The notes: generated by a model from the letters alone, not told the origin. Shown: positions 47,317 through 56,322, counted from the first letter of the stretch. The stretch: DNA of 64,000 nt from Persephonella marina EX-H1 (GCF_000021565.1 NC_012440.1:1504210-1568209), one strand, 5' to 3'. Made by a program: numbers and translations.

Positions 47317-48270
47317 ATGGAAGGCAACAGTCCTCCCTTACTTAAGGTGGAAAACCTATCAAAAAAATATCTTATAAAGAAAACTCTTTTTCACAAAGAG
47401 TATTTCACAGCTGTTGACAGGGTCTCTTTTGATATAAATTATGGTGAGATCCTTGGTGTCGTTGGTGAGTCTGGAAGTGGAAAATCAACTATTGGAAAGC
47501 TTGTTCTCAAACTTATCCAGAAGGATGAGGGGAGCATACTTTTTAAGGGTAAAGATATATACAGTATGAACAGAAAGGAGGAAAAGATATTCAGGAAGGA
47601 GAGTTCTGTTGTTTTTCAGGACCCAAGGACATCACTGAATCCAAGACTTACAGTTTATAAGATAATTGAGGAGCCTTTAATAGTTCATGGTGTTGAAAGA
47701 AAAGAGAGGGAAGAGAGGATTATTAAGGCTATAAATGATGCCGGTCTGGATGAGACTTTCTTGAGCAGATACCCTTCAGAGCTTTCAGGGGGACAGAGGC
47801 AGAGAGTTGCTATAGCAAGAGCTATAGTCCTTGATCCTGATCTGATAGTTGCAGATGAACCGACATCTGCACTTGATGTTTCTGTTCAGCTCCAGATAAT
47901 AAAGCTTCTTGAGAAACTTAAAAAACAGAGAAATATAAGTCTTATGTTTATCTCGCACGATCTGAACGTTGTTGGAAATATAGCTGACAGGATCGTTGTT
48001 TTATACAGAGGTAAGATAATGGAAAAGGGAAACACTGCGGATATAATAAAGAATCCTAAACATCCTTACACGAAAATACTTTTTGATAGTCTCCCACCTG
48101 ATCATCCATCACACAGAAAGGATCTTAAAAAGATACCTGAGATAGAAAGGGAGGATATAAAAGGAGGCTGTCTTTTCTACCATAGATGTCCTGTAGCGGA
48201 GGATATATGCAGGAAGGAACCGGATATAAAGAAAATCAATGGAAGGGAGGTCTACTGCCACTTTGTTTGA
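47317..48270 (+). CDS. oligopeptide/dipeptide ABC transporter ATPase (DppF/OppF type)
   Basis: 317-residue ABC ATPase. Walker A GESGSGKSTIGK near 50, Q-loop VFQDPRTSLNPRLTV near 98, signature LSGGQRQRVAIARAI near 155, Walker [15 protein letters not shown] and switch His in FISHDLNVV. The C-terminal cysteine-containing oligo_HPY segment (GGCLFYHRCPVAEDIC) is specific to peptide and nickel transporters. No permease, binding protein or DppD gene is nearby, so its partners are elsewhere. Confidence 0.87.
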   Translation: MEGNSPPLLKVENLSKKYLIKKTLFHKEYFTAVDRVSFDINYGEILGVVGESGSGKSTIGKLVLKLIQKDEGSILFKGKDIYSMNRKEEKIFRKESSVVFQDPRTSLNPRLTVYKIIEEPLIVHGVERKEREERIIKAINDAGLDETFLSRYPSELSGGQRQRVAIARAIVLDPDLIVADEPTSALDVSVQLQIIKLLEKLKKQRNISLMFISHDLNVVGNIADRIVVLYRGKIMEKGNTADIIKNPKHPYTKILFDSLPPDHPSHRKDLKKIPEIEREDIKGGCLFYHRCPVAEDICRKEPDIKKINGREVYCHFV

Positions 48271-49552
48271 AACTGAAGTTCTTATAAGTTTTCTTCTGAT
48301 ATTTATACTCCTTATACTGTCAGCATTCTTTGCAGCCATTGAGTCCTCATTTTTTTCTATGGACTGGCTTAAGATAAAAAGGATGGCAAAGGAGGGTAAT
48401 AAGGCTGCAAAGGTTGCAGATTACATAAGATCAAGGCCAAAGGAGCTTGTAACAACATTCCTTATAGGAAATGAGCTTGTAAATATAACAGCATCTGCGA
48501 TCATGTCAGGTCTTGTTATTGAGCATCTTGGAGAGGCGTACCTTTTTGTTGCTATTATAACAATGACGGTTCTTATACTCACCTTCGGTGAGATAACACC
48601 GAAAACTATAGGTGCTTACTATCCGGAGAGATATGCCCTTTTTGCCTCAAGACCCTTTTACGCATTTTATATAGCTGTAACACCGTTCAGAATAATATTT
48701 ATGAAGTCCGCTGAGTATTTCCTTAAGAAGATGGGTCTTGAGCTTCCCGTTGAGAGTCACAAGCTTTCAGAGGACGATCTCATATCAATTGTAAACATCG
48801 GAACTGAGAAAAAGATATTCACAGAAGAGGAGAAGGAAATTATAGAGGCAACCCTCCAGCTTCATGAGACAGCTGTAAGTGAGATAATGACACCAAGGAG
48901 GGATATATTTGCCATACCTAAAGGGCTTACTGTGAGGGAGGTTCTTGAGCTAATAAAGGAGAAGGATTACAGCAGGATACCCGTTTATGAAGGTAATCTG
49001 GATAACATAATCGGGATACTTTACATAAAGGATATAATCTTCCTTAAGTTTGAGGGTAAGGAAGAGAAGATAGACAGATTTTTGAGAGAACCTTACTTCG
49101 TTCCAGAGTTTACACCTCTTTTAAACCTTATGAAAAAGTTTGAGGAGAAGAAGAATCATATGGCTATTGTTGTTGATGAGCACGGAACTGTGGTGGGGCT
49201 TGTAACATTCCAGGACATTCTTGAGTTCATAGTAGGCGATATTCCTGAGGAGTATGAACCTGAAGAGCCTTTCATAAAACAGATATCCATGAATAAATGG
49301 GAGGTATCTGGAAAAATTGAGGTTGAGATACTTGAAGAGGTTGTGGGTATAAAGCTGCCAGACGATTACGAGTTTGATACTGTAGGTGGTTTTATACTTG
49401 ATGTTTTAAAGAGATTCCCTGAGGAGGGAGAGGAGTTTGTTTACGAGAACTATAAATTCAGGATACTGAAGATGGAAAGTAACCGTATAATCTCCGTTCT
49501 GATAGAGAAACTACCAGAAACTGTTAAAGAGGAAGAGGAAAGTAATGTTTAG
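48239..49552 (+). CDS. CNNM/CBS-domain membrane protein (CorC/HlyC family), copy 1
   Basis: 437 residues: a CNNM (DUF21) domain with four helices (about 15-190), two CBS domains (about 215-335; VSEIMTPRRDIFAI and MAIVVDEHGTVVGLVTFQDILE) and a CorC_HlyC domain (about 350-430; DTVGGFILDVLKRFPEEGE). Relatives take part in magnesium or cobalt efflux and sensing. Start: ATG 48239 overlaps the ABC gene by 32 bp; TTG 48263, 12 bases after GGGAGG, is the alternative. It is followed at once by a paralogue. Confidence 0.87.
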   Translation: MEGRSTATLFETEVLISFLLIFILLILSAFFAAIESSFFSMDWLKIKRMAKEGNKAAKVADYIRSRPKELVTTFLIGNELVNITASAIMSGLVIEHLGEAYLFVAIITMTVLILTFGEITPKTIGAYYPERYALFASRPFYAFYIAVTPFRIIFMKSAEYFLKKMGLELPVESHKLSEDDLISIVNIGTEKKIFTEEEKEIIEATLQLHETAVSEIMTPRRDIFAIPKGLTVREVLELIKEKDYSRIPVYEGNLDNIIGILYIKDIIFLKFEGKEEKIDRFLREPYFVPEFTPLLNLMKKFEEKKNHMAIVVDEHGTVVGLVTFQDILEFIVGDIPEEYEPEEPFIKQISMNKWEVSGKIEVEILEEVVGIKLPDDYEFDTVGGFILDVLKRFPEEGEEFVYENYKFRILKMESNRIISVLIEKLPETVKEEEESNV

Positions 49553-50831
49553 TTATCTTATAGCTATCGCTTTTTTCCTTATTCTTGAGGGTTTTTTCTC
49601 AGGATCTGAGCTTGCCCTTTTCTCTGTTAACAGAACAAGGCTGAAATATCTTGCAAAAAATGGAAATAAAAGGGCAAAAAAGGTTTATACCGCTCTTGAG
49701 AAAAGGTTTGATGAGTATGTAGCAACATGTCTTATAGGGACAACTCTGAGCATTGTTACTATAACAGCTCTTTTTGTGAGCTTCCTTCACGAGTTTTCCA
49801 CAGTAATGCCTCTTATACACTCAAAGGAGGAGCTTTTTGCGGAGGCTATTATCGTTTTTACACTTCTATTTGGTGAGATAATACCTAAAAGTGTTTTCCA
49901 GCATTACGCTGACAGACTTATATTCTTTCTTATACCTGCTATAGAGTTCTTCAGGAAACTGCTCTATCCTTTACTGCTCATAGCAAAGGTTATAACAAGA
50001 GTGGTTTTCTTCATATTCAGACTTGAGGAGAAAAAGGATAAGATACTTACAAGGGAGGAGCTTTTAGATGCTCTCATCTTAGAATCTGAGGGGATAGAGG
50101 AGTTTGAGAAAAAGATCGTTGTAAATGTTCTTATATTTGAGGAGAGAAGGCTGAGTGAGATTGTTGTTCCACTCTCAGATGTTGTTGCTGTAGAGTATTC
50201 ATCAAAGGTTATAGATATAATCCAGACATTTAAGGATACAGGATACTCAAGGATACCTGTTTATAAAAAGAGGATAGACCAGATAACAGGTGTTGTTAGA
50301 TCTTATGATATAGCTGATGCAAAGCCTGATGATCCTATACAGAAGTATGTAAGACCTATAAGGTATGTTCCAGAGTTCACAAGTCTTCCAAATGTTCTTA
50401 AAGGTTTCAAACAGTTTAAGGATCATATGGTTGTTGTTGTTGATGAGAGAGGAGCAACAATGGGGATAATAACCCTTGAGGATGTTCTTGAGGAGATTGT
50501 TGGTGAGATAAGGGATGAGTTCTCAAAAAGGGAAAAGAGAATGATAAAAAGACAGATAAAAGACAAGCTTATAGTTGATGGAAGAATGGAGATAAAGGAG
50601 ATAGAAACACTTGTAGGTGAGAAATTCCCAAAAGGCCCGTACGAGACTGTAGGTGGGCTTATAATATACCATCTTGGAAGAATGCCTAAGAAAAGGGAGA
50701 GGATCGTTATAGGTTCTGTAAGATTTACAGTTTTAAAAACAAATGTTAGAAGAGTTCAGGAAGTTTTAATTGAGAAGATTGAGACTACAAGGAAGAAAGT
50801 GAAATTAAATGGAGCGAGAGACGGGACTTGA
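49545..50831 (+). CDS. CNNM/CBS-domain membrane protein, copy 2
   Basis: 428 residues, same architecture as the preceding gene: CNNM (about 1-180), CBS pair (LSEIVVPLSDVVAVEY and HMVVVVDERGATMGIITLEDVLEEIVGEI) and CorC_HlyC (YETVGGLIIYHLGRMPKKRE). The pair probably arose by duplication and may form a hetero-oligomer. Its ATG overlaps copy 1 by 8 bp. Its last 22 bp lie antisense to the 3' part of the tRNA-Gly gene. Confidence 0.87.
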   Translation: MFSYLIAIAFFLILEGFFSGSELALFSVNRTRLKYLAKNGNKRAKKVYTALEKRFDEYVATCLIGTTLSIVTITALFVSFLHEFSTVMPLIHSKEELFAEAIIVFTLLFGEIIPKSVFQHYADRLIFFLIPAIEFFRKLLYPLLLIAKVITRVVFFIFRLEEKKDKILTREELLDALILESEGIEEFEKKIVVNVLIFEERRLSEIVVPLSDVVAVEYSSKVIDIIQTFKDTGYSRIPVYKKRIDQITGVVRSYDIADAKPDDPIQKYVRPIRYVPEFTSLPNVLKGFKQFKDHMVVVVDERGATMGIITLEDVLEEIVGEIRDEFSKREKRMIKRQIKDKLIVDGRMEIKEIETLVGEKFPKGPYETVGGLIIYHLGRMPKKRERIVIGSVRFTVLKTNVRRVQEVLIEKIETTRKKVKLNGARDGT

Positions 50832-50885
50832 ACCCGCGACCCCTTCCTTGGCAAGGAAGTGCTCTACCAACTGAGCTACTCTCGC
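50810..50885 (-). tRNA. tRNA-Gly (GCC)
   Basis: 76-base cloverleaf on the minus strand. The acceptor stem GCGAGAG pairs with CTCTCGC, discriminator T, and CCA is encoded (50812-50810). D-arm GCTC...GAGC, anticodon stem CTTCC/GGAAG with loop TTGCCAA (anticodon GCC at 50852-50850), and T-arm GCGGG/CCCGT with loop TTCAAGT. It overlaps the 3' end of the plus-strand CNNM gene. Confidence 0.95.
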
Positions 50886-50927
50886 TCATTGTAGGGAAAA
50901 ATATTATATGCATATCATCTTTATCTG

Positions 50928-52115
50928 TCAAGTTTTTTCAGGCATTTTCATTGTGAAGATCATTAGGAGCCATACAAATGTTAAAGCTCCTGTGAAAAGG
51001 AATACCATATCAAACCCATATTTTAAGAGAAATCCACCAACAGCACCTCCTACAAAGGCTCCAAGGAACTGTGATGTATTGAAAACACCTGAAGCTGTCC
51101 CCTTCACATGGGGCTTTGCATATCTGCTCATAAGAGATGGCATTATAGGCTCAAGTATCATAAATCCTGTAAAGTAAACTATTATTGATATCACAGCAGG
51201 AACAAAACTGCTCTCAAACTGTATAAACATACCAAAGGATATTATAAGGACAATAACTCCTAATATCTTTACCTCTTTTATAAGCCCTTTTTTCTCAGCT
51301 ATTATCGTTGTTGGAACCATAAATGTCAGACCTACAAGAAACATAACAAGGTAAACCTTCCAGAGATCCTCAACATCCATAAACTGTTTCAGTATAAGTG
51401 GTGCTGATGTGAAAACAGCTGTAAGACCCATATGGAGAGTGAACATACCGAAGTCCATCTTAAGAAGGTTAGGATCTCTCAGTACTGTTCCAAGATATGA
51501 GCTTGTAAACTCAGCATCATCATGGTGAACCACTCTCTCAGGTCTTGGAAGTCCCCATATTATGTAAGGCAGGGAGAATAAAGCGAGTAAAGCTGTAAAG
51601 AGAAAAACGCCTCCAAGACCAAGATGGGAAGCAAGATAAGGACCTAAAACCATACCGAAGGCAAAGGACATTCCTATTGATGCACCAATCGTTGCCATAG
51701 CTCTCGTTCTTATATTTTCCCTTGTAAGATCAGCTATCAGAGCTATAACAACTGATGATACAGCACCCATACCCTGAAGGAATCTTCCAGCTATTAAAAG
51801 CCATATATCCTCCTGGTAAGATGCGTATGCTGCGAGAACACTTCCAAGAATAAATATAACAGTTGAAAAAATGAGAATAGGTATCCTTCCTATCTTGTCT
51901 GATAGAAGACCGTAAGGAATCTGGAATATAGCCTGTGTAAGTCCGTATGCTCCTATAGCAATACCAACAAGAAATGATGTTGCTCCCGGAAATTTATGTG
52001 CATATATACTCAGAACAGGTAGAACAAGAAAAAGTCCAAGCATTCTGAGGGAGAATATACCTGCAAGTCCGACTGTAGCTTTTTTCTCCTGGTATGTAAA
52101 CTCCTTATCTATCAA
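50928..52115 (-). CDS. MFS transporter (YajR-like)
   Basis: 395 residues with about 12 membrane helices. The MFS loop motif GLLSDKIGRIPIL (about 68-80) and the first-helix GIFSLRMLGLFLVLPVLSIYA resemble YajR-type drug/proton antiporters, but the C-terminal ferredoxin-like domain of YajR is missing. Substrate unknown. ATG 52115 lies just after GGAGGGTC. It is the last gene of the minus-strand run rodZ-ogg-rsmG. Confidence 0.82.
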   Translation of the reverse strand: MIDKEFTYQEKKATVGLAGIFSLRMLGLFLVLPVLSIYAHKFPGATSFLVGIAIGAYGLTQAIFQIPYGLLSDKIGRIPILIFSTVIFILGSVLAAYASYQEDIWLLIAGRFLQGMGAVSSVVIALIADLTRENIRTRAMATIGASIGMSFAFGMVLGPYLASHLGLGGVFLFTALLALFSLPYIIWGLPRPERVVHHDDAEFTSSYLGTVLRDPNLLKMDFGMFTLHMGLTAVFTSAPLILKQFMDVEDLWKVYLVMFLVGLTFMVPTTIIAEKKGLIKEVKILGVIVLIISFGMFIQFESSFVPAVISIIVYFTGFMILEPIMPSLMSRYAKPHVKGTASGVFNTSQFLGAFVGGAVGGFLLKYGFDMVFLFTGALTFVWLLMIFTMKMPEKT

Positions 52116-52161
52116 TCTGACCCTCCTTTTGATTTTCAGATAATATTAGTTCACACTAACC

Positions 52162-52788
52162 TTATCTTGTATGACCATCTTCAGATATTTTCTTAAGGAC
52201 TATATATCTTCTTTCCGGATAACCTTCAAATCTTAGACTGACCGTAAAAGGTCTCAGTTCCTCTTCAACCTTCTTTCCCTTCATAATGATAAGGTATCCT
52301 CCCACCTTGAGGATATCCTTGCCCCATCTCATAACATCAAATGTCTCCCCTGTAGCCCTGCTCAGAACAATATCAAACCTTTCCTCAACCTCTTCAGATC
52401 TTTTACAGATAACTTTGTAATCAACTGATATCTCTTTTTTTAGCATCTCAAGGAATATACATTTCTTGCCTACAGACTCTATAAGGTAAAGATCTATCTT
52501 TTCACCGTAGTATATCTTTACAGGAACTCCTGGAAATCCAGCACCTGCTCCAAGATCTGCAACTTTTTTACCTTCTACATTTATCCCTTCTTTCTCAAAA
52601 AGTTTTACAAGTGTGAGGCTGTCAAAGAAATGTTTTGTTATTATCTCCTCTTTTCTTCTTACAGAGGTTAGATTGTAAACCCTGTTCCATTTTGAGAGCA
52701 TATTAAGGTATATCTCAAACTTTTTAAGCTGATCATCTGATAAAAAGATACCGTTTTTTTCGCAAAGATCCTTCAGTTTTTCTATCAT
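52162..52788 (-). CDS. rsmG: 16S rRNA m7G527 methyltransferase
   Basis: 208-residue SAM methyltransferase that makes m7G at position 527 of 16S rRNA. The N-terminal helix-rich part (LSKWNRVYNLTSVRRKEEIITKHFFDSL) is the family marker, and VADLGAGAGFPGVPVKI near residue 70 is the SAM loop. ATG 52788 overlaps the ogg gene by 4 bp (ATGA), so translation is coupled. The last residues vary from the usual end but length is normal. Confidence 0.94.
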   Translation of the reverse strand: MIEKLKDLCEKNGIFLSDDQLKKFEIYLNMLSKWNRVYNLTSVRRKEEIITKHFFDSLTLVKLFEKEGINVEGKKVADLGAGAGFPGVPVKIYYGEKIDLYLIESVGKKCIFLEMLKKEISVDYKVICKRSEEVEERFDIVLSRATGETFDVMRWGKDILKVGGYLIIMKGKKVEEELRPFTVSLRFEGYPERRYIVLKKISEDGHTR

Positions 52789-53453
52789 TTTAAAACTTTA
52801 CCTGTTTTTATGTAGAATATGTACAGATCAAGTTCTGCAAGTGAAATTCCAAGTTCTCCAGAAAGATCCTCAAGTGCCTCTTCACACTCAAGGTATACCT
52901 TTTTTGTTATTGTCTTCCTTGGTTTTACAATGCCTTTTTCAAATAAAAATCTTGATATATGCCTGTCTATTATGGCTACATCCTCAAAACCTGTATTCCT
53001 TAGAAAATGGCTTGCCTCCTTGTATCCGTAACCGTATATCTCTTTTACAAGTATATCTCTCGCCTCCTTTCCTGATTTTATCTTTACCGCTTTCTCTATA
53101 ATATCCATCTTATCCCTGAGCATCACTATCCTTTCAGCCCTCTGTCTTGCAAATCTGTGACCTTTTTTTCTTATTATCTGAAATAGATCATCTGTGGAAA
53201 GTTTCTTAAATCCTTCTATACCAACTTCTTTCTGGATTTTAATACCGAGTGCTGCTGATGAGTTTGCTGTGAGTATGCAGAATGAAGCCTCTGAGAATAT
53301 ATCAGCCCTGTAAGGATCTATATCTAAGAAAGGTCTGAAATCAAACTCTGTTAAACCCTTTTCCTTTAGATTTCTAAACTGGGCTATTCTTTTATCTACG
53401 TGATCCTTGACGGAATTAACAGCCTCTTTTATCTCATGTAGAGGTGGTATCAA
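52785..53453 (-). CDS. ogg: Ogg2-type 8-oxoguanine DNA glycosylase/lyase
   Basis: 222-residue HhH-GPD base-excision enzyme of the archaeal Ogg2 type: the small N-terminal domain is short, then the HhH with catalytic Lys (EIYGYGYKEASHFLRNTG) and the conserved Asp (DVAIIDRHI). The C-terminus ends in a Lys near the usual position. It removes 8-oxoguanine and cleaves the strand. Ogg2 is mostly archaeal and thermophilic bacterial. It overlaps rodZ-like and rsmG genes by 4 bp each. Confidence 0.9.
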   Translation of the reverse strand: MIPPLHEIKEAVNSVKDHVDKRIAQFRNLKEKGLTEFDFRPFLDIDPYRADIFSEASFCILTANSSAALGIKIQKEVGIEGFKKLSTDDLFQIIRKKGHRFARQRAERIVMLRDKMDIIEKAVKIKSGKEARDILVKEIYGYGYKEASHFLRNTGFEDVAIIDRHISRFLFEKGIVKPRKTITKKVYLECEEALEDLSGELGISLAELDLYIFYIKTGKVLK

Positions 53454-54175
53454 CTCTCCTTTTTCTCCGCTATATTGTAGCCGTTTAAAAATATACCGTC
53501 AGAATCTATAAATATGTTGTGGAGTATCTTCTTGGAGTATGAAAGCTTTACAGGCCTGTTATTGAACATTATAACAAGATCCTTTGGATTTCCTACAGTT
53601 TCTATCTTGATTTTATCTTTGAATGTTATGCTCTTTTTTTCACCTTTTTTCAGTTTTATTATATGCTGAACATTATCAACATAAACTGTGAGCCATACAT
53701 TCCCTGTTGCTTTCAGAGTTACAGATGTTGGTACTGGTCTGTTTTTATTCTGGTATGTATTTTTTTCAGCTGTCTCTTCAATACCTGTGCTGTTTAAGAA
53801 CTCATAGAACTTCTGCGATCTTTCAGATCTGTCAAAACTTGCAGATAGAAGAAAGAATGTAAGTAGGAGTGATGACAGGAATGACAGCTTGAGAAATCTG
53901 AATACAAAACCTTTTCTTTCCTCTTTTTTTTCAACAGATCTTTTTTCTAACTTTTCAACCTGTTCATCAAGATCAAAGGGAACATCTAAATATATGGCTA
54001 TCTGTTTTATAAGAAACCTTGCGTAAGGTTCTTTATTTATATAATCTGGATCTTCCTCAAGCCTCTCTATAATATCAACAGGAATCTTTGTTTTATCTCT
54101 CAATTTCTGGCGTGAGATACCGAGTTCCTCTCTCCTCTCTTTACATCTGCTGGCGATCTCAATTAAGGTTGACAA
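53450..54175 (-). CDS. rodZ: RodZ-like membrane protein with N-terminal HTH
   Basis: 241 residues: a cytoplasmic Xre-like HTH (about 8-70, ISRQKLRDKTKIPVDIIERLEE), one membrane helix (about 93-111), a linker and a periplasmic beta domain (DUF4115-like, about 150-235; ATGNVWLTVYVDNVQHIIKLKKGEKKSI). RodZ joins MreB filaments to the cell-wall machinery and sets cell shape. mreB is not in the window. Probable first gene of the rodZ-ogg-rsmG-MFS run. GTG/ATG start not fully certain. Confidence 0.85.
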   Translation of the reverse strand: MSTLIEIASRCKERREELGISRQKLRDKTKIPVDIIERLEEDPDYINKEPYARFLIKQIAIYLDVPFDLDEQVEKLEKRSVEKKEERKGFVFRFLKLSFLSSLLLTFFLLSASFDRSERSQKFYEFLNSTGIEETAEKNTYQNKNRPVPTSVTLKATGNVWLTVYVDNVQHIIKLKKGEKKSITFKDKIKIETVGNPKDLVIMFNNRPVKLSYSKKILHNIFIDSDGIFLNGYNIAEKKES

Positions 54176-54230
54176 ATCCCCTTCCTTTTCAGGTAGTTAC
54201 AGAATCTATTATAAATAATGTAAAAAAAAT

Positions 54231-55472
54231 TTACAATTTTTTAAGACTTTTTTCTCCTATTTTGGAATACTCCCTTCCAAGTTTCCCACAATGCTCAGCT
54301 CCGTAAATACGGACAGACAGCATACCTGACAGTATCTTCTCCCTGTTTGATATTAACAGCTCTTTTATTTTTTCAGGATCAAAACCCAGGCTTCCATCAG
54401 GGAGTGTATCGCTGTAAAACTCTACATAACTTTCAGCGTCAGGGTTTCCTATAATCAGGTTTGTTGATTCTGAATCTGGAATAAAGTCAGCCTCAAGCTG
54501 TAGCTCAATCTTTGCATCCTGAGGTATGCTGTTATCTGTTATAAAAACAGGATCAGTAAACAATCTCGGCTTTTTTAACGATTCTGCTTCTGGGTTATCA
54601 GTTATCCATATCTGAACATTTCCCTTATTAAGGTTCAGCACTACTTTATCCTCTTCTTCATAAGACCTTGCGACTTTTGCCCTTAAAACACTTTTTAATG
54701 ATGACGAGTATGGAAGGACTCTATGGGGAACAGGCTCTTTATTTACAGTAAGAACAGATCTTATAAGTCTCCATCCTATAAATTTAAATTTATCTTCTTT
54801 AACCTTCAACCCTAAACTTTCTGCAAAAATCCTGATATCTTTTATGAATAAAAGCTCCTCCCTGCTACCTGCTATCCTTCCCCTACCAAATGATACAAGC
54901 TCAGATATGTATCCCTTATCTTTTCTCTGCTGGAAAAGTGCATACATACATCCGCAGTAGTTCTGGTGGTATAACTGGTATTCCTTTGAGAGTCTGTTCA
55001 TATTTTCAACACCACCTTTCTTTCTGAAATCAACAGCTAAAAACTCAAGTCCGTACTTTCTCCCGATACTCTCTCCAACATCCTTTAAAACCTGGAAATC
55101 TTTTTTTGGGCTCATGAGAAGAACTGTTGTAAACTTATTGAAATTAAGTTTTTTAGCCAGCTTTGCTGTCTCTTCAAGTCTAAGATCGTGACAGACAGTG
55201 CATCTTTTTCCCCTTTCAGGCTCATTCTCTAAACCTTTTGTAAGATCTATCCATCTTTCTATATCATAATCTCCTTTTATACACTCAATCCCTAAATCCT
55301 CACATATTCTTAATGTTTCTATCCATCTCAGCTCATACTCCTCTTCAGGATGTATGTTAGGGTCGTAAAAAAATCCTTTTATCTGTGCATCAGGAAAGTC
55401 CATCTTAAGCTTTCTTAAAGCCCATACAGCATCAACACCACAGCATATATGAACGAGAATTTTATCTTCCAT
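54231..55472 (-). CDS. queH: epoxyqueuosine reductase QueH with C-terminal extension
   Basis: About 413 residues. Residues 1-190 are QueH (DUF208): HICCGVDAVWA near residue 8, GFFYDPNIHP, CTVCHDLRLEETA near 93 and NYCGCMYAL near 175 supply the cysteine set for the iron-sulfur and catalytic metal sites. It reduces epoxyqueuosine to queuosine in tRNA. Most QueH proteins end near 190-200 residues; here about 220 residues of unrecognised mixed alpha/beta sequence follow. ATG 55472 has AAGGAG seven bases upstream, preferred to a TTG at 55490. Overlaps the HNH gene by 11 bp. Confidence 0.85.
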   Translation of the reverse strand: MEDKILVHICCGVDAVWALRKLKMDFPDAQIKGFFYDPNIHPEEEYELRWIETLRICEDLGIECIKGDYDIERWIDLTKGLENEPERGKRCTVCHDLRLEETAKLAKKLNFNKFTTVLLMSPKKDFQVLKDVGESIGRKYGLEFLAVDFRKKGGVENMNRLSKEYQLYHQNYCGCMYALFQQRKDKGYISELVSFGRGRIAGSREELLFIKDIRIFAESLGLKVKEDKFKFIGWRLIRSVLTVNKEPVPHRVLPYSSSLKSVLRAKVARSYEEEDKVVLNLNKGNVQIWITDNPEAESLKKPRLFTDPVFITDNSIPQDAKIELQLEADFIPDSESTNLIIGNPDAESYVEFYSDTLPDGSLGFDPEKIKELLISNREKILSGMLSVRIYGAEHCGKLGREYSKIGEKSLKKL

Positions 55473-56049
55473 CTTCAAGCTCCTTCTCAAGTATCTGGAT
55501 TATAAACTCCGTTACACTTTTTCCATTTCTCTCAGCTTCCACCTTTAATCTCTCTTTAAGCTCTGCAGGTATCCTTATAGTTATCTGTGAGAAGTCTGAA
55601 AGTATGTTTGCAACTGTGGAGTAGCTTATCCCTGTTTTTCCTGATATCTCCTTTATTGATAAACCTTCTTCCCTGAGTTTCAATATATCTAAATGTTTTG
55701 ATCTATCAATCCTGTTACCCTTCAGGTAAGGTGTCCATCTAAGGTTATCTGCCCTGTTGTTCTCCCTGTTCCCATCTATATGCTTTACATATCTGTACCC
55801 TTCAGGATTTGGGACAAAGTATTCAGCAACAAGCCTGTGGACAAAGAATACTTTATGTTTTTTACCATCTGAAAGATGAACCTTTATGTATCCCTTTTTG
55901 TCCCTGTAGCCTTTTAATCTCTTTTTTCTGTAGTTCTCAGGCAGAAGACCGTATCTGAGATCCCTGTAAACATAGCCGAGATTTGATATTCCGTAGTTTG
56001 GAAACTCTTTTATTACCTTTATCTCCTCTTCTTCAAATATGTAGCTCAA
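55462..56049 (-). CDS. free-standing HNH homing-type endonuclease with HTH and ribbon-helix-helix tail
   Basis: 195 residues in four parts: NUMOD4-like (8-55, KVIKEFPNYGISNLGYVYR), HNH_3 nuclease (about 70-105, FVHRLVAEYFVPNP and KHIDGNRENNRADNLRW), a helix-turn-helix (about 121-151, ILKLREEGLSIKEISGKTG) and a C-terminal ribbon-helix-helix (about 155-195, ITIRIPAELKERLKVEAER). NUMOD4-HNH-HTH is typical of intron or phage homing endonucleases; the RHH tail is unusual. TTG 56049 is the start, five bases after AGGAGG. It is not inside an intron or intein and precedes queH. Confidence 0.82.
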   Translation of the reverse strand: MSYIFEEEEIKVIKEFPNYGISNLGYVYRDLRYGLLPENYRKKRLKGYRDKKGYIKVHLSDGKKHKVFFVHRLVAEYFVPNPEGYRYVKHIDGNRENNRADNLRWTPYLKGNRIDRSKHLDILKLREEGLSIKEISGKTGISYSTVANILSDFSQITIRIPAELKERLKVEAERNGKSVTEFIIQILEKELEDGR

Positions 56050-56068
56050 GTTATCCTCCTGATGAATG

Positions 56069-56107
56069 CATACATATAATCTATTTCAAAAAATGGATGT
56101 ATGTCAA
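56069..56107 (-). promoter_or_regulatory. candidate HNH-gene promoter inside an inverted repeat
   Basis: Minus strand TTGACA (56107-56102) with TAGATT 18 bases on. The inverted repeat CATACAT (56069-56075) and ATGTATG (56097-56103) brackets the promoter, with one arm overlapping the -35. It could be an operator for the gene's own ribbon-helix-helix domain. Confidence 0.45.
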
Positions 56108-56227
56108 AATCTGTGATCATATATTATATAACTTCAAAAATGCAATATAATGTCAATTATAGATCCTTTTTGAAATATAATAGTATAGAACTTCAATTTA
56201 ACTCATTTTTTTCTTAGGTCCATTATC

Positions 56228-56293
56228 GGAAAAAATATATGGATTTTTTCTGTGAAAAATCTATCAGCTGGAAAAAATATACGGAATTTTTCT
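56228..56293. repeat. two 24-bp self-complementary direct repeats
   Basis: GGAAAAAATATAtGGAtTTTTTC starts at 56228 and a near copy at 56270 (spacing 42 bp, four helical turns). Each is an imperfect palindrome with GAAAAA/TTTTTC arms. Confidence 0.6.
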
Positions 56294-56297
56294 TTTT

Positions 56298-56322
56298 ATA
56301 CATATCCAAATAGAATATGTAT
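56298..56322. repeat. 25-bp dyad upstream of corA
   Basis: ATACATAT (56298-56305) and ATATGTAT (56315-56322) are perfect 8-bp arms around a 9-base centre. The core equals that of the dyad at 56069-56103. Confidence 0.6.
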
